Both the position numbers and the translations under genes were made by a program. Positions 37,257-53,559 of a stretch of DNA of 64,000 nucleotides are shown here, piece after piece. Every line of letters begins with the position of its first letter. Position 1 is the stretch's first letter. The notes under the pieces are model-generated. The model did not search any database. It saw only the letters and a program-made list of their open reading frames with translations, and had not been told where the DNA came from. The DNA comes from Adiantum capillus-veneris (Eukaryota; Streptophyta; Polypodiopsida; Polypodiales; Pteridaceae): contig CM043967.1 of assembly GCA_014529385.2 (NCBI GenBank), positions 85,621,278-85,685,277 of the forward strand. The letters run 5' to 3'.

Positions 37257-38260
37257 ACCTTGACAAGAGGTCTCTTGGTTGGTTGGCTACTTTCTTCTTC
37301 TGAAGTGTTATCGGTCCAACCTTTTTCCGTCTCACTTTGAGATGATTCTTCATGGAGCTCCTCTTGGCGTTGCTCCTTCATGTCAAAGACAACCTTCTTA
37401 TGATTGTCGTTCCTGCAAATTAGCTTTCCACTCTCCCAATCCTGCAAAGCTCGCATTTTCATTAGCCATGGTCTCCCTAGGATAAATGGGTAACCATTTC
37501 CTTTGGTAGACATGACATAGAAATCCACTGCCTTCTTAATGCCAAAGGCCTCCACAAAAACATTTTTACAAATGCCTACGCACCTAGCCTTGCTATTGTT
37601 TGCCATCTTGACTTTAATTTCAGGTGTCTCATGGATGTGCATGCCTAGTTTTTGCATGAGTCCCTCTGTCATGATGCAAATTTGTGCACCCCCATCCACT
37701 AGACCTTTCCTAACCAATCTCCCTTTTATGTAACAATCTAGCACAGGTGTAATGTCCTCATTCATTTCAGCTTGTGCAATTTTTACAACATGCACACTCT
37801 CTTTTACCTTTCTCCTAGTGCTAACTGCCCTTGTTAAATCCCTCCTAACTTGTGGACATAATGCAAGAAATTGAGGCCATGAGATATCAGGACCCTTACC
37901 TCTCATGTATTCCAATAGGTTGTATGGAGCCATTCCATGTCCAAGAGGAAAGTCTTGGAGGTTGATACGACGTCGAGTCCTCTTAGCTTCCTTGGTCTCC
38001 TTTGCCTTCTTTTCTCGTTCATGGTCACTTTGTGATGTAACTCCTTCTTTCTCCTTACCTTTCCGTCGGCCACGCTTAATGCCATTTGCTTCCATGTCAA
38101 CCTCTCTTGAATTTGTCACCTCTACCACATGCACGTTTGGGTCTGGCAAAGGTGGAACTCCTTCCACTCCTTGTGGAGGTGGTCTTGCTCCATTTGGCCT
38201 TTGTATAAGCCGTGGTTGCTGACTAGTTCCTTCACCTGCATTCATCACTGGGTAATTCAA
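37244..38260 (-). CDS. Gypsy protease region
   Basis: 338 codons after the gag stop, in the same frame as gag. A Lys/Arg-rich linker is followed by the retropepsin motif LVDGGAQICIMTEGL near residue 195 and FILGRPWLMKM near 260. The active site is D-G-G-A rather than D-T/S-G-A, as in some Tat elements. The tail is acidic and Ser-rich and ends at TAG 37244-37246. Confidence 0.85.
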   Translation of the reverse strand: MNYPVMNAGEGTSQQPRLIQRPNGARPPPQGVEGVPPLPDPNVHVVEVTNSREVDMEANGIKRGRRKGKEKEGVTSQSDHEREKKAKETKEAKRTRRRINLQDFPLGHGMAPYNLLEYMRGKGPDISWPQFLALCPQVRRDLTRAVSTRRKVKESVHVVKIAQAEMNEDITPVLDCYIKGRLVRKGLVDGGAQICIMTEGLMQKLGMHIHETPEIKVKMANNSKARCVGICKNVFVEAFGIKKAVDFYVMSTKGNGYPFILGRPWLMKMRALQDWESGKLICRNDNHKKVVFDMKEQRQEELHEESSQSETEKGWTDNTSEEESSQPTKRPLVKVWRR

Positions 38261-38287
38261 GTTAGGTCTCCCTGGCTCCCCATGGGG

Positions 38288-39148
38288 CTAAGGACAATTA
38301 TACATCCCATGTCCAGACTCACCGCAATTCCAACATTGCAAGACTCTCCTAGGTCGTGGGTCTTGCTCTTCAGACTTCTTTGCTTGTCCCTTTGGACCTA
38401 CGGCTTGTGCAAGGTGAATTGACAAGCTGCTTAAAGATTCATTTAACTTCTCAATCACTTCCGCCGTTACCTCAGGAAGCTCCTTAGATGTTGATGCTTG
38501 TGACTTACCTTTGGGTCTAAGACCTTCTATTGGAACCTCCCCCCTTAAGCACTTGAGTTTCCTATATTTCTCAGCAGCCCTAGTTTCAGCTGCATCAAAG
38601 GTAGCAGGTGCACCCGCCTCAACTTTTACCTTAAGATCAGGAAAGAGTCTGGCTATGAACCTCTCCTTCTTTGAAAATTCTGCACCATCACCAGGGTTAG
38701 CAACATTTTGTATCCATAGAGCCCAAAGACGTAGAAACTCTTGCTTGTACAAGTAGTAGTCATCTAAGTCTTTTTGCTTATGAGAAACAATGCCTTGCCA
38801 TAATTTCTGATTGTTTTGGGGATCAAAGAAGTATTTCTTGAAACGATTCAAAACTTTCGTGTAATTCCCTTTAACTTCCTCAGGCAAAGAGTCAAACCAA
38901 GTGCTAGCATCTTTCCTAAGGACCACCTCAAACATTTCTACACGTTCTTGATCAGTTACTATCCTCTTGATACGGCAAGACATCTTGAAATTTGCTAGAA
39001 ATAATTCTGCATCCTCTCCAGGCTCTCCAAAGAAAAGAGGATATCCAGACATTTGGCGTTGGCTCTCCATTGAATTGATTTCAAAGTGACGCGTTTTTGT
39101 TTTTTCTTTCTTTAAAAGATTTACACAATAATATTTTCTAAATTGCAA
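38288..39148 (-). CDS. Gypsy gag
   Basis: 286 codons. Retrotransposon gag domain: FFGEPGEDAELFLANFKMSC, DASTWFDSLPEE and WALWIQNVANPGDG. A zinc knuckle CWNCGESGHGMYNC lies at the very end, all four ligands present. It closes with TAG at 38288-38290, and the protease frame continues in the same register. The start ATG is the first in frame; MESQRQMSGYPLFFGEPG may be the actual start about 25 residues later. Confidence 0.9.
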   Translation of the reverse strand: MQFRKYYCVNLLKKEKTKTRHFEINSMESQRQMSGYPLFFGEPGEDAELFLANFKMSCRIKRIVTDQERVEMFEVVLRKDASTWFDSLPEEVKGNYTKVLNRFKKYFFDPQNNQKLWQGIVSHKQKDLDDYYLYKQEFLRLWALWIQNVANPGDGAEFSKKERFIARLFPDLKVKVEAGAPATFDAAETRAAEKYRKLKCLRGEVPIEGLRPKGKSQASTSKELPEVTAEVIEKLNESLSSLSIHLAQAVGPKGQAKKSEEQDPRPRRVLQCWNCGESGHGMYNCP

Positions 39149-39684
39149 TCTATTCTACAACAAAATAAAAATATTCACATCAAATGACCTATGATAATCA
39201 ATAAGAGGTACAATGACAGGGTTTGGTGATGCGAGAATTTCTCCTACTCTTTGGGCACCAAACATGAATACCATACGTTGTTGAAAATGGATTTTTTTAC
39301 TAATTGCAATGTTTACTCTAATGTGTGGAGTGAAATGAAAGGGAAAAGCCTGTATTCCTGGGCCATTATCCATGGTCTATGCATGACCTAATTCTTAAAA
39401 CAAAACAAAAATATAGACGTCCAAACTAAGGTCGTACCTAATGAGAGGCAAAATAAAAGGATTTACTGATGCATTTATCTCTACCAACCTAAGAGGACCT
39501 AAAATTCTACGAATTACTCGCTGAAATTGCAACTTAGTACTAACAATTATGTCTACCTTTTGCCTTGCAATGGGAATGAAGGGATCATACAAATTCTCGT
39601 GATTCATGCAAGCTACTTGATTATGCTAAAGGTTGAGCCTTCACAAAACATACACAAGCCTGTCCTCAGTGGGGGCACCAAAAT

Positions 39685-39943
39685 TGAAGCGGTCCGGGGC
39701 GGGCAACAAAAAGAGCAACCTATAGACACCCTTCAAGGCTCCCGTGCTGCTCAATGGGGCTGGGGCACAACACAACACAAACCAAAACAACAAACCCACA
39801 ACCAAATCCCAACTACACAAGGGGCACCACCTAGTTTAAGAGCGAACTAGGACGCAAAAGAGGAGAATCGTTAGAGCAACCCACAAACAAGCAAGGAATT
39901 TACACTAACCCTAACACCAATGGAACACTCTCACACACTAAAA

Positions 39944-39995
<52 letters not shown>

Positions 39996-42291
39996 TGTAC
40001 AACTTAGCTTCAACTTTATATTTTGCACAAAAAGGAACTTAGAGCTTGCGGAATCAAGTGACAAGATTTGGTTATAGCATCACTAGCACATTGTCTTAGG
40101 GTTATGGGAGCCCTCTCACCATCCACCCTCTTACAATGGTATCCAAACAATAGCCAATGAATCACAAGCAACAAAACAACAACCTTCAATGAAACAAGTC
40201 ACCTTATGAAGCTGAATGAGTTTGCCAAGCCAAATTGGAGGAGAAGCGTGAGCCTTTGGACATGAATTGCACCCAAAACTACCAACTCATTGATGTTTGG
40301 GTAGATACAACAATGGTAGGAAGAATATCTTCTACTCGCACTCACTCAAACTAGCTCAAGCTTTTCTATGCACCAAGGTGATGGTGTATAGAAAGCTTAC
40401 TCTCTCTTTACAACCAAGATAGAACTGACGTGTGGTACGCTCAATCTAGTGTGCAATGGTATAGTGATGTGTTTTACAAGGAGGAATGGGTTCTATTTAT
40501 AGGTTTTAGAAGCCTTGATTAGGATTAAGCCTAATCAATTTTATTAGGAAAGATCAAGGATTATGAATTTTTATGAATTTCAAATGAGAATGGGGTCTCT
40601 CTTTTCTCTTGAGTCACATGGATGTGGGCTCAAGTAAGAGAATTATTGATGTGGTGAAAGGAGAGAAACTTTCATGGGAGTGAGTGAATTTGGTTTACTT
40701 GTGCGGTTGCTTACTCCATATGTTGATAGTGTGGGTGCATTTTTACAAGAGAAGTTAGTTGTTAGTGGTAATAATCACTAGAATTGTTAGTGATACATTT
40801 ACAATGGGTAGGATGAGTTGATTTGATGAAGGAAGAGGGGTGAATTAAAAGAGAATCATTGAGATGGTGAAGCTTTGAAGAAGCTTGAACTCACCCTTGT
40901 GTAGATTGTGGAAAAAATGACCGTTGGTCTTCTTCTTCTTCTTCGCTTCTTTACGCCGCCGCCACGGTTCACCACCACGATGAAAAGAGGATTTGTTGAT
41001 GAAAAATCCTCAATTTGCAGAAGTTATCATGGTTAAGATGCTGAATTTTAGATATTTTTAGGAGAGGTAAATGAAATTGTAACATAGAAGCAATAGAGAG
41101 AGACATGGAGAGGGTGTATGTATGTAGAGGTTCATAAAAGAACTATAGGGATGAGAGAGAAGGGTAATGGTGAAGAGGGTGGGAGAAGCCATGGAAATTG
41201 CAGGTTTGAGTGAAGGAAGGAGAGGGAGGGATATGTAAGAGTAAGTAGGTGTGTGGAAGGGTGAGAGAAGACTAAGGGCTACTTGTGAGAAAAGTGGGTA
41301 GACTGGGGTCCACTCAAAAAATCATAGCTCACCGCTGGTAGCTCCAAAAATCATGAAAAAATTTGAGGTGATTATTCAGAGCGTGGGCTACAATTTCTCT
41401 TTTGACCACCGCTCCAAATTCGGAGTGGAGATAGGTGCCAAAATTCTCACCAAAAAGCCTATTTTTTATGCCTGCAAAAGTCTTTTAGTGGTCCCCTCCT
41501 TTGTTGAATTTGTACAATGCATCCAAGAGTGAGCCCCTCCTTTGTCATATTATAATACAAAGCATCCAAGTTGCCCTTGGCCCATGCATGGAGGAGGATT
41601 ATTGGTGAATAAAGAAATATATACATGGTGGGACTAGTGTATGGACTATTCATGGACTTTATCTCAATGAGCACATGGTGTTAGAATAATGAGTAAAAAT
41701 AATAATAAAAATATGGAGGAGTTATGGATATGGAAAGATATTGGAATCATATGATATGGTCCCTCCTTGAATTATTTCGGGTGAAAGAGGAAAAGGTATG
41801 CAAGTAAATAATATAATAAAAATAACCAATGAGTAGAAATCAATTTTTTGTTTTCACGAGGGTGAGGGTGAAAATGTGGAAGTGATTTGTATAAAGGAAA
41901 AATATGAGGTTAGAGTATGTACATATTGGCAAAAAATATAATTATGGTGTAAGAGGATGAAAGAAGGTGTACATAGGTTTAATAAAACACACACCTAAGT
42001 AGAAATATTTAAATAAAATACCAAAATAATTATAAAAAATCCCTATATTTAAGCCATATATACAATGAAATATTTACACACAAAGAGGCCGTAATATACT
42101 TTTTTTTTTTTTGGCTTAACTAGCCCAGTGACTAGCTAGCTGAGGGTTTTTAAGAAGATATGGGAAAAGCCCCCTAACTCACACATACCTATGTACAGTG
42201 AAATGGTAGGGATAGCCATAGCGTTTGGGTGAATTTGGTAGGGTGGAGTAACTTACTATGGCAATTATGGAGAGCCGAAAAACGGCTATCA
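39685..42291 (-). mobile_element. 5' LTR of gypsy element (2607 bases)
   Basis: Partner of 31242-33880, differing by scattered single bases, the length of its GA tract (39945-39992) and a shorter T/A tract near 42102. It reads TGATAGCCG ... GCTTCA on the minus strand. Confidence 0.95.
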
Positions 42292-42447
42292 ACGGTAACC
42301 TCTTTCCATATGATAAATGCCTCTTTGGACACTTCATACTGATTACTTGGATATTTTTGTAGCTGAATTGTTCATATTTAGGGTTCCACATGGTAAACCA
42401 TACCTCCCACCATGTGGATCCTCTCCTCAGGGGGGTGGGGGTGGGCC

Positions 42448-44400
<1,953 letters not shown>

Positions 44401-45486
44401 TGAAGGCTTTGGCACTCTAGAATATCTCTCGGCTCCTTCGAAGGACAATCCAGAGTGGCCAGTCCCTTTATCTGAAACCTCGAGTGTTTCAGACTAAAGC
44501 ACCATCAGGAAATATAAAAGTGCTTAAGACCAAATATTGCTAGTTGGTTGGTATGTGTTTCAATCTTCATGTCCATGCATGTGTTCATTGACTTTTTCCA
44601 TAATGAAGAGATTAGGAAGACTGGAACTATGCTACTCTGCAAGACAGAGAAATGCCTCGATCTTCTGGAAGAATCTTGGAATGTCCATGATTCTGATTGG
44701 CATCTTATGCAAGGTAAATAAAAAGTCTATTGTGTGTAAGTACATGATAGCTTCTCAAAATTTCATAGCTTCCTTCCACTACATAAGGTGGCATCGAGTG
44801 AATGGTCATTTGGTAGCTTTGGAACAACATTTAACTGATGACCTAAAAAATCCTTTGAGAATGCTTGAGGTATGGTGTGGACCTGATCTACTAACTATTC
44901 TTAGCATTCAAGGCAATGTGACACTACGACAAGTGCGCGAGGAAGTGGAGAATGAGGTTGACCTCAGCCTGCTACCTCCAAAATTTCTTTTCCAGTGCAA
45001 CATGCAAAAGGTAGTATGTTTTGTATGTAAACATTAATCTTGTGTTAGTTATTTCTCTGTTGGTTATCATCACAAAATACTTGTCTAATCTAACTGTTCG
45101 ATTAACTGTCGTGCAGGTGCCTCAGAGAAAGGATAAGAAGACATTGTGCGCAAAGATAAAGGATGACCAAATGTTTCTAATGCAATGCAACTCTTGATTG
45201 AAGAAAGCAGCTCACACATTATATCACATTGCTCTAAATTGTGAATATAAAAGAAAGTTGTTGACAGCAAGCTTGCAATCTATATTCATGCAAAAATGCC
45301 TTGTTAAGGAATTTCTTGCAAATAAAGTCTGAGAATACTTATCTTTTCAAAATTGACTCAAGTTGTCTTTACATTGGGTTTAATAATGTACACTACAATG
45401 TCCAATTAAATCCATTGATTAGTAGCTCTCATTTACAATTGAGGGGAGATCTCCCAGGCTTGATTATCATGACTAGAATATAAAGC

Positions 45487-46933
45487 TCAGGAGACGGTCT
45501 GGGTGTTGGGTGAGGGGTTTGGGATTGAGGAAAAGATTGTGCAAGCCTCGTCTTCCTTGGTAAAATCGGGTATCACAAAAAGACTAGAGGTTGAGTCGCC
45601 AGAAACACGAGGGGAGGCAGGTCCAAGCGCTTGGTCTGTTGTTGGTTGAGACGCTGCTTCATACCTCCAAGGTGGAGACCGAGATTGTGGTCGTGACGGT
45701 GGTACGACAAATGCATCGACGGCTCCTAGAGGACGTGTCTCCACAAGATTGCTCATATTCTGGATCATCGTCGTCCTAAATGCCTCCACATGGGCGTTCG
45801 AATAATCTTCCAGGTTTCTTGTCTGCAAATGAATTCCCTAGCTTTTATATGTAATTCAAATAAATCATGTGTGCAAGGATTAAAAAGCAAAACATTGCAC
45901 TTACACTTCTACGTCCTCAGCATAAATGTGTTCCAGAAAAAGCTCCGCATTTGCAACAACTCTTCATCCACAAGAATGCCCGTCGTCTTTGTTTTGGGAC
46001 CTTGCAACTCAAAATCAACATATCTTCCCAAACATTGTCTTGGGTCAATGCTTACCCTGCAGCAAGAAGATTTTGAACAGGCCTGCAAGACATAGCATAT
46101 GGTGACCACACGTTGCATCAAAATCGTAGAATCAAGAAACAAGTAACTATGTACCTTCGACATTCCCATGAAAACATGCACAGAATTTTCAAGGTAGCAA
46201 CGGTTGCACTCAATGTCTAGTCCAACAAGGCTCCAATGTGAACTGGGTGCACAAAGCAAGGAATTAGTTTGCTGTTCATAGTATACAAAATATTGAAGAA
46301 TAGTGAGATAAAAAACACTTAGTTTTTGTTGTAAGCTAAAAGTAAAACTTTTGCCATGTCCATGTTGACTAGTTGAAACCAATCAATGACTTCTATCAGG
46401 GAAGTGGACTCCGAGGTAAGCACGACTGATAGCTATGAGTCCAAAATGGCTACCTCGAATTGTTGATTCCATGCAAGGTTGAAAACCAGCATGCTGCGAA
46501 TTGAGAAAACTAATTGATGAGAATCTCCAATAAGCGAGAATCAAATAAATACCTCTGCAAAAATAATATAACATACCGAAGACCAAAATTTATAATTTGG
46601 TCTGTAAGCTCCCTCTCACTATTTCAAAAAACAGCTATCTCGTGAGGGCCGAAACAAAAATACAAATTTTGGCCCCACCAAAAGTGCTACGTCGAAAGTT
46701 GGACTTGGAAACCTAGGATCTCAGTGTTAGCTCGATCAATTGCCGCTAACATCTCCCGTTCATTTGACTCGGCTGATGGCTCTTCCACAAGTAGCTCTTG
46801 GGTCCACTCCACATTCAAACGTGTGTCATACGTGTGCTGTGTGGTGCTCACATCGTACACCTTCACTTTGGTGACTGGAGGGATTGTCAAAATGTTGTCC
46901 ATTCTCTTATCAGATAGATGGATCGACGCAAGT
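45487..46933 (-). other. Minus-strand exon-like pieces downstream of the H3 copy
   Basis: Frames 45828-45487, 46382-45909, 46586-46383 and 46933-46687 are separated by possible splice sites, for example GMSK|GTACAT near 46155 and CTTGCAG|GCCTG near 46085. Readings include YVDFELQGPKTKTTGILVDE and FQPCMESTIRGSHFG. The last piece is Ser/Pro-rich. I recognise no family. They may be exons of one gene or repeats. The first continues the H3-like frame without a stop. Confidence 0.3.
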
Positions 46934-47341
46934 TTCTTGTCGTACCTGAAGCGTAACAGCCTAAGAGAATTGATATCCTCGGATATCACTGTCACTCTGT
47001 GAGCATGAGATGTGAGGATGTAGCTATCTTGGAACAACTCGATCAGAAAGTTCTCGGTTGACCGTGGAGGCAACCCATCACACTTCTGGCCCATCGAAAA
47101 TCCAAATTCGCGCTCTCATAAATCTGGCGAACTACTCTTTAGAAGGGTAACTTAGGAATAGCCAGAGAGATATGCCTCTGGAGTTTGTGCAGCTCAAGGA
47201 GAATGCTTCGGTTCTGGTTGTACCTCCGACTACGCATTGTTGCCCGCAGATTAGGCAGGATTTTGCCTGCAATTTTGTTGAGGATAAAGGTTGGTTGTCT
47301 TGTGGGTAAACCTTCCTTGCGGTCTGCTTCGTGCGAGCCAT
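46934..47341 (-). pseudogene. Histone H3 copy, colinear but broken
   Basis: Starts with MARTKQTARK, identical to the H3 tail, then diverges. In a second frame (codons near 47201-47142) LHKLQRHISLAIPKLPF aligns with the H3 alphaN region, ending in the LPF of RKLPF. RVVRQI follows after a TAA at the position of H3 Gln68. In a third frame (near 47055-46940) FLIELFQDSYILTSHAHRVT and VISEDINSLRLLR align with [20 protein letters not shown] and KDIQLARRIR. Spacing is that of H3 except for two single-base losses (170 bases instead of 171, and 104 instead of 105). The normal stop is lost. A pseudogene is most likely. Confidence 0.65.
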
Positions 47342-47903
47342 GGAAACAAGTGTTTATCCTGGAAAGCGTTGTAGGGAAGAATAAGAAGAAGATTGAGTAA
47401 TGAGAAGGTTAGGTCACAAAAGCTGACTCTGAGAGGCAAGGACAGAGGTCAAACAGCAGTGGGGTATACAAAAATAGAAGCGTTATATAAGCACCAAGGA
47501 CTAAACAAGGGATATGTCGGAACATGAGCCACAAGGCAATAGGGACCTCCCATATCGTGGACACGCCTCCCTATTCTGTTGTGGCGCGACATTTGAATGT
47601 CGCATCACAACGCGATAGGGACCACCCATATCGTGGATGCGCCTCCCTATCGCATTGTGGCACAATATTTTTCTATCACTGTAGAGCACGAGCATATCAG
47701 CGGCTATGTAACATAAACCTCCCACTCGCATTGTGGTGCGACAGATTTTGATAAAAGCTCTTCCTTCATAATTAGTAACCAAGAAAAGAAACAAAGAGGT
47801 AGAGACAAAGGAACAAGATATAAGGACATTTGCATTATCTTTAAGGACTCCATTACACAAAACTAAGAGGGGATAGATGCACTATTTTTTTTGTCCATTA
47901 CAA
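47342..47903. other. Short inverted and direct repeats, no gene
   Basis: ACCTCCCATATCGTGGACAC at 47547 is echoed near 47621 (ACCACCCATATCGTGGATGC), both followed by GCCTCCCTAT. Words such as GCATTGTGGCAC recur to about 47745. No coding frame is recognised. Confidence 0.5.
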
Positions 47904-48197
47904 TTATTCTTCTTCCTCTTTTATCATTAGTGGTTTCTTGTCCTTGGTCTTTGCAGTGTTGTTTTTCTTAGGCTTTGCCTTCTGGTTTCCTTTGTTCTTC
48001 TTCTTCAGCTCCTTTCGAAGAGCTTTTGCCTCAGCTAGCATTTTCTTGACCTCCTTCATTTTGCCATCATCTTTTGGAAAAGGTTCACCTTTCCTCTCTT
48101 CTTGTCCTCCATACCTGCATTGTGTAGATGTGAGCGAGTTATGGACTGTGCAATCAAGGTGCTTTATATAGCTATGGTACTCACCCAACCAAGACAC
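47904..48197 (-). CDS. Small Lys-rich ORF, unrecognised
   Basis: 98 codons. The N-terminal half is ordinary; the C-terminal half is strongly basic (KMLAEAKALRKELKKKNKGN, then KKNNTAKTKDKK) and predicted helical, ending IKEEEE. No family is recognised. It may be an exon tail or a chance frame. Confidence 0.25.
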   Translation of the reverse strand: MSWLGEYHSYIKHLDCTVHNSLTSTQCRYGGQEERKGEPFPKDDGKMKEVKKMLAEAKALRKELKKKNKGNQKAKPKKNNTAKTKDKKPLMIKEEEE

Positions 48198-48425
48198 GTG
48201 TCATAGGGATGGCTAAGCTTGCCTTGGTCATTGTGTTGCGTTCATTGCACTGTTACTAATGCAATCCTAAGGGTGTTGTATAATGACCTGGTCGAGTTCC
48301 TAAGGAGTCTATATATAGGAGGCCCGTCAGTCCCCCCTTTGTACTCCCTAGTGTTAGCAAGTGCCTTCCTACCTTTACCCTAACCAACAACCCAAGTTTT
48401 CTTACCAGTCTCCACAAATAGATCC

Positions 48426-50054
48426 CTTTCAGATTGAGATAGAGGAGGAGATGCCTTGCTCTAACGAGGCACCCAAAGACAAGCTGTACCATTTTCTTTA
48501 TAGAATTGGGCTTCAGTAGCGGAAGAAAAAATTCGAGCTTATTTTCAACCCTGCCTTCTCACTGCAAGAGTTTTTGGCTTCTGTGTCACATTTCCTTGCA
48601 GAGTTTCATCAGACATACGGGCAACAAACGATCAGAAACACATTTGAGTTTGGGGGTTGTCGATATGTTCATATGAAGGATATTAGTTTTGATCGTTTAA
48701 AGAAATATATTTTCTACATGAGCAGCCTCAAGTTGCCACTGCAGTCTCACAGGAATGACATCAGATGTCCCGTACATAATTGAAAGTGTCGAGTTGCAAA
48801 TACTATGATGGGTTCATACTCTTTTTGAATGTTAATCTGGACGATCACCGGGAGACATCAGAGAAGGTCGATAGTAGTCACCGTTCAGTCACTAGTGACG
48901 AGTTGGTGCAACCACCAAGTGGTTCTTTTTGTGTTTCAGAAGGTGTTCAGCTGCTAGAGGGAGCTTTGCCAACAAATGTGCTCCCTGTTGTCCCCATCTC
49001 TGATCATCATCATTATGTAATGCTTAATGACATCATGGAACTGTTTGACTTGAGAGAGGACTACTGCCTTGCTATAGTTGCTCAAATCTACAAGAGGATG
49101 ACAGTATAATCGACCCTGCCAATGACAAGTATTCTATCATGGATGCTCATGTAATAGCAGGTGAGTTTATTGAACCAACAGAGGCATCAATGATATACAA
49201 GGATACAGCCGCATGTGCCGCGACGCTTCCAACGGAGTCGAAGTTCAGGGGGGTACATGAAAGGCTTGGAATCATAGAGATGGGGAGAATTACTCCATCA
49301 ACGACATTGATGCCTTCCTCATCCTCTGCAAATGAGAGTACACTTGACTTATGGAATGCTGGATTACTCGAAGAAGATGAAAATTAGAAGGTATACTACT
49401 GTGTAAATATTTTTTTTCTTCCCTGTATGAGAGTTTCATGTGTATATACCAACATTTGGCTTTTATTTCTTGTAGCTCCTAGTCTATGATGATAAGTTCA
49501 TTCCTTGTGCCCATGGACGAGGTAAAGGAGACTTGGGAAACTCCCTTGGTTAGTATTTGGAGAATTTGAACGCTCCAAACTTCCTCTGCTTCCATTCCAA
49601 CTTCTCCAAGGACAAGACTGGATTCCCTCTTTTTGTATTGAAGACACTCTCAAGATATCTAGGAGGCGCGGCCATCAGATGGAACGCAGAAAAGGTGATG
49701 CTTCTAGACAAGCAAGCAGCGGTCTCAATTTTGGTGTATGGCCTGCACAATCGCTACTTTTTGTCACATGCTACGTATGGTTTAGCTTATGGAATCACAT
49801 ACCCACGCCAATTGTCACAATATGGAAAACATGATCTGCTGAAACAAAAGCAACCAATTATTCAACTTATAGAAGAGGCCCCGCAGGTTGAGGCATCTGA
49901 GGAGATCCAATTGCTTGACCTCAAGTGCTTGCCACGAATGCTGATGAAGAAATGCGTCATTCAAAGAGACCAAGACACGAGGAAGAAGGTCCTTTATATA
50001 AGGGCAAGAGGCCAGAATATTTTGTATCATTTCCAGATGACTAGAAATAAATAG
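48426..50054 (+). CDS. Unrecognised multi-block coding region
   Basis: Open blocks in differing frames: 48574-48783 (VSHFLAEFHQTYGQQTIRNT, FGGCRYVHMKDISFDRLKKY), 48780-49109 (CKYYDGFILFLNVNLDDH ...), 49139-49387 (acidic end) and 49557-50054 (166 codons; FKDK-type start, SRYLGGAAIRWNAEKVMLLD, HATYGLAYGITYPRQLSQYG). Sequence complexity looks protein-like. A TAG near 48520 and the frame changes imply introns or decay. I recognise no domain. It could be a low-copy gene or a domesticated or defunct transposon protein. Confidence 0.3.
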
Positions 50055-52767
<2,713 letters not shown>

Positions 52768-52914
52768 TTTCTAGCTATGACACCACTCTTTGTGTGATAT
52801 GAAATGCTCTATGTATTATTGCAGAAGATTTGTTGATATATATGTTGTATAAAGGAAGATAGCAAGGACACACCTCCTTTAGGTTGATGTTTCTCTATCT
52901 TTGAGTTGATGTTG

Positions 52915-53420
52915 CCATATAGCACAAATATTTTGTGTTATGAGATCAATTAATTGAATCCAAAGTTTATGTACTATATAGCATCAATTTTTTTCTTGTT
53001 GTGTGCCATATGGTTCAAGGCAAGGTGCTACGAGCTAACATGTGCTATTTAAAACATTAATGGTATACATTTGCTATACATCACAACTATATGTGCCATG
53101 TGATAGTACATGTGCTTAACCTATGCATAGCACTAGTGTAGGTGCTATGAGAGCATGCATGTGCCATATAGCATAATCATTGGTCACCAGTGCTATGAAT
53201 AGAATTTTTGATATATAGTTGAAGGTTGTGTGCTATCAGAGAAGTGTGTGCTTCATAGTTGAGTTTAAAGTATGTGAGTTATATAGCACCATGGCGAGAC
53301 CTTTTGTGCTATATAGCATGTGCTTCATAGTATGTTGAGAGTATTTGTGGTGTATAGCACAATGGTGGGTGGTTAAAGAGAGTTAATGTGCTACATAGTA
53401 GAGAGCTTTTATATACGTGG
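52915..53420. repeat. Array of degenerate TGTGCTATATAGCACA motifs
   Basis: GTGCTA, TAGCAC or ATAGCA occurs at least 15 times in 500 bases, for example near 52919, 52977, 53024, 53041, 53127, 53140, 53161, 53230, 53281, 53305 and 53354. Orientation and spacing vary. It flanks the transposase-like frame at 53560. Confidence 0.7.
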
Positions 53421-53559
53421 TAGAAAGCGCTCAGGTTTTAGATACACATGGCAAGATCAAGAAGCAAAAAAAAAATTTGCTCAAATATCTACGCATTACT
53501 GACTTATTGAAAAAGATTACAATTTGCATAAAACTATTTATCAAGCACAATTTCACATA

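Larger units (their letters stand above)
31242..42291 (-). mobile_element. Ty3/gypsy retrotransposon, Tat-like, nearly complete
   Basis: 11.05 kb with 2.6-kb LTRs. Four bases, ACGG, flank it at 31238-31241 and 42292-42295 as a target-site duplication. In element order: LTR, primer-site-like TTTTGGTGCCCCC just inside the LTR (39670-39684), gag, protease, RT, RNase H, a second RNase H, integrase, polypurine tract (GGGGGAGGGCTAA, near 33881-33893) and LTR. Gene order PR-RT-RH-INT marks Ty3/gypsy. The extra RNase H and long LTRs suggest the Tat lineage. Few lesions: a TAG between gag and protease, a -1 frame change before pol and one stop in integrase. Confidence 0.93.
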
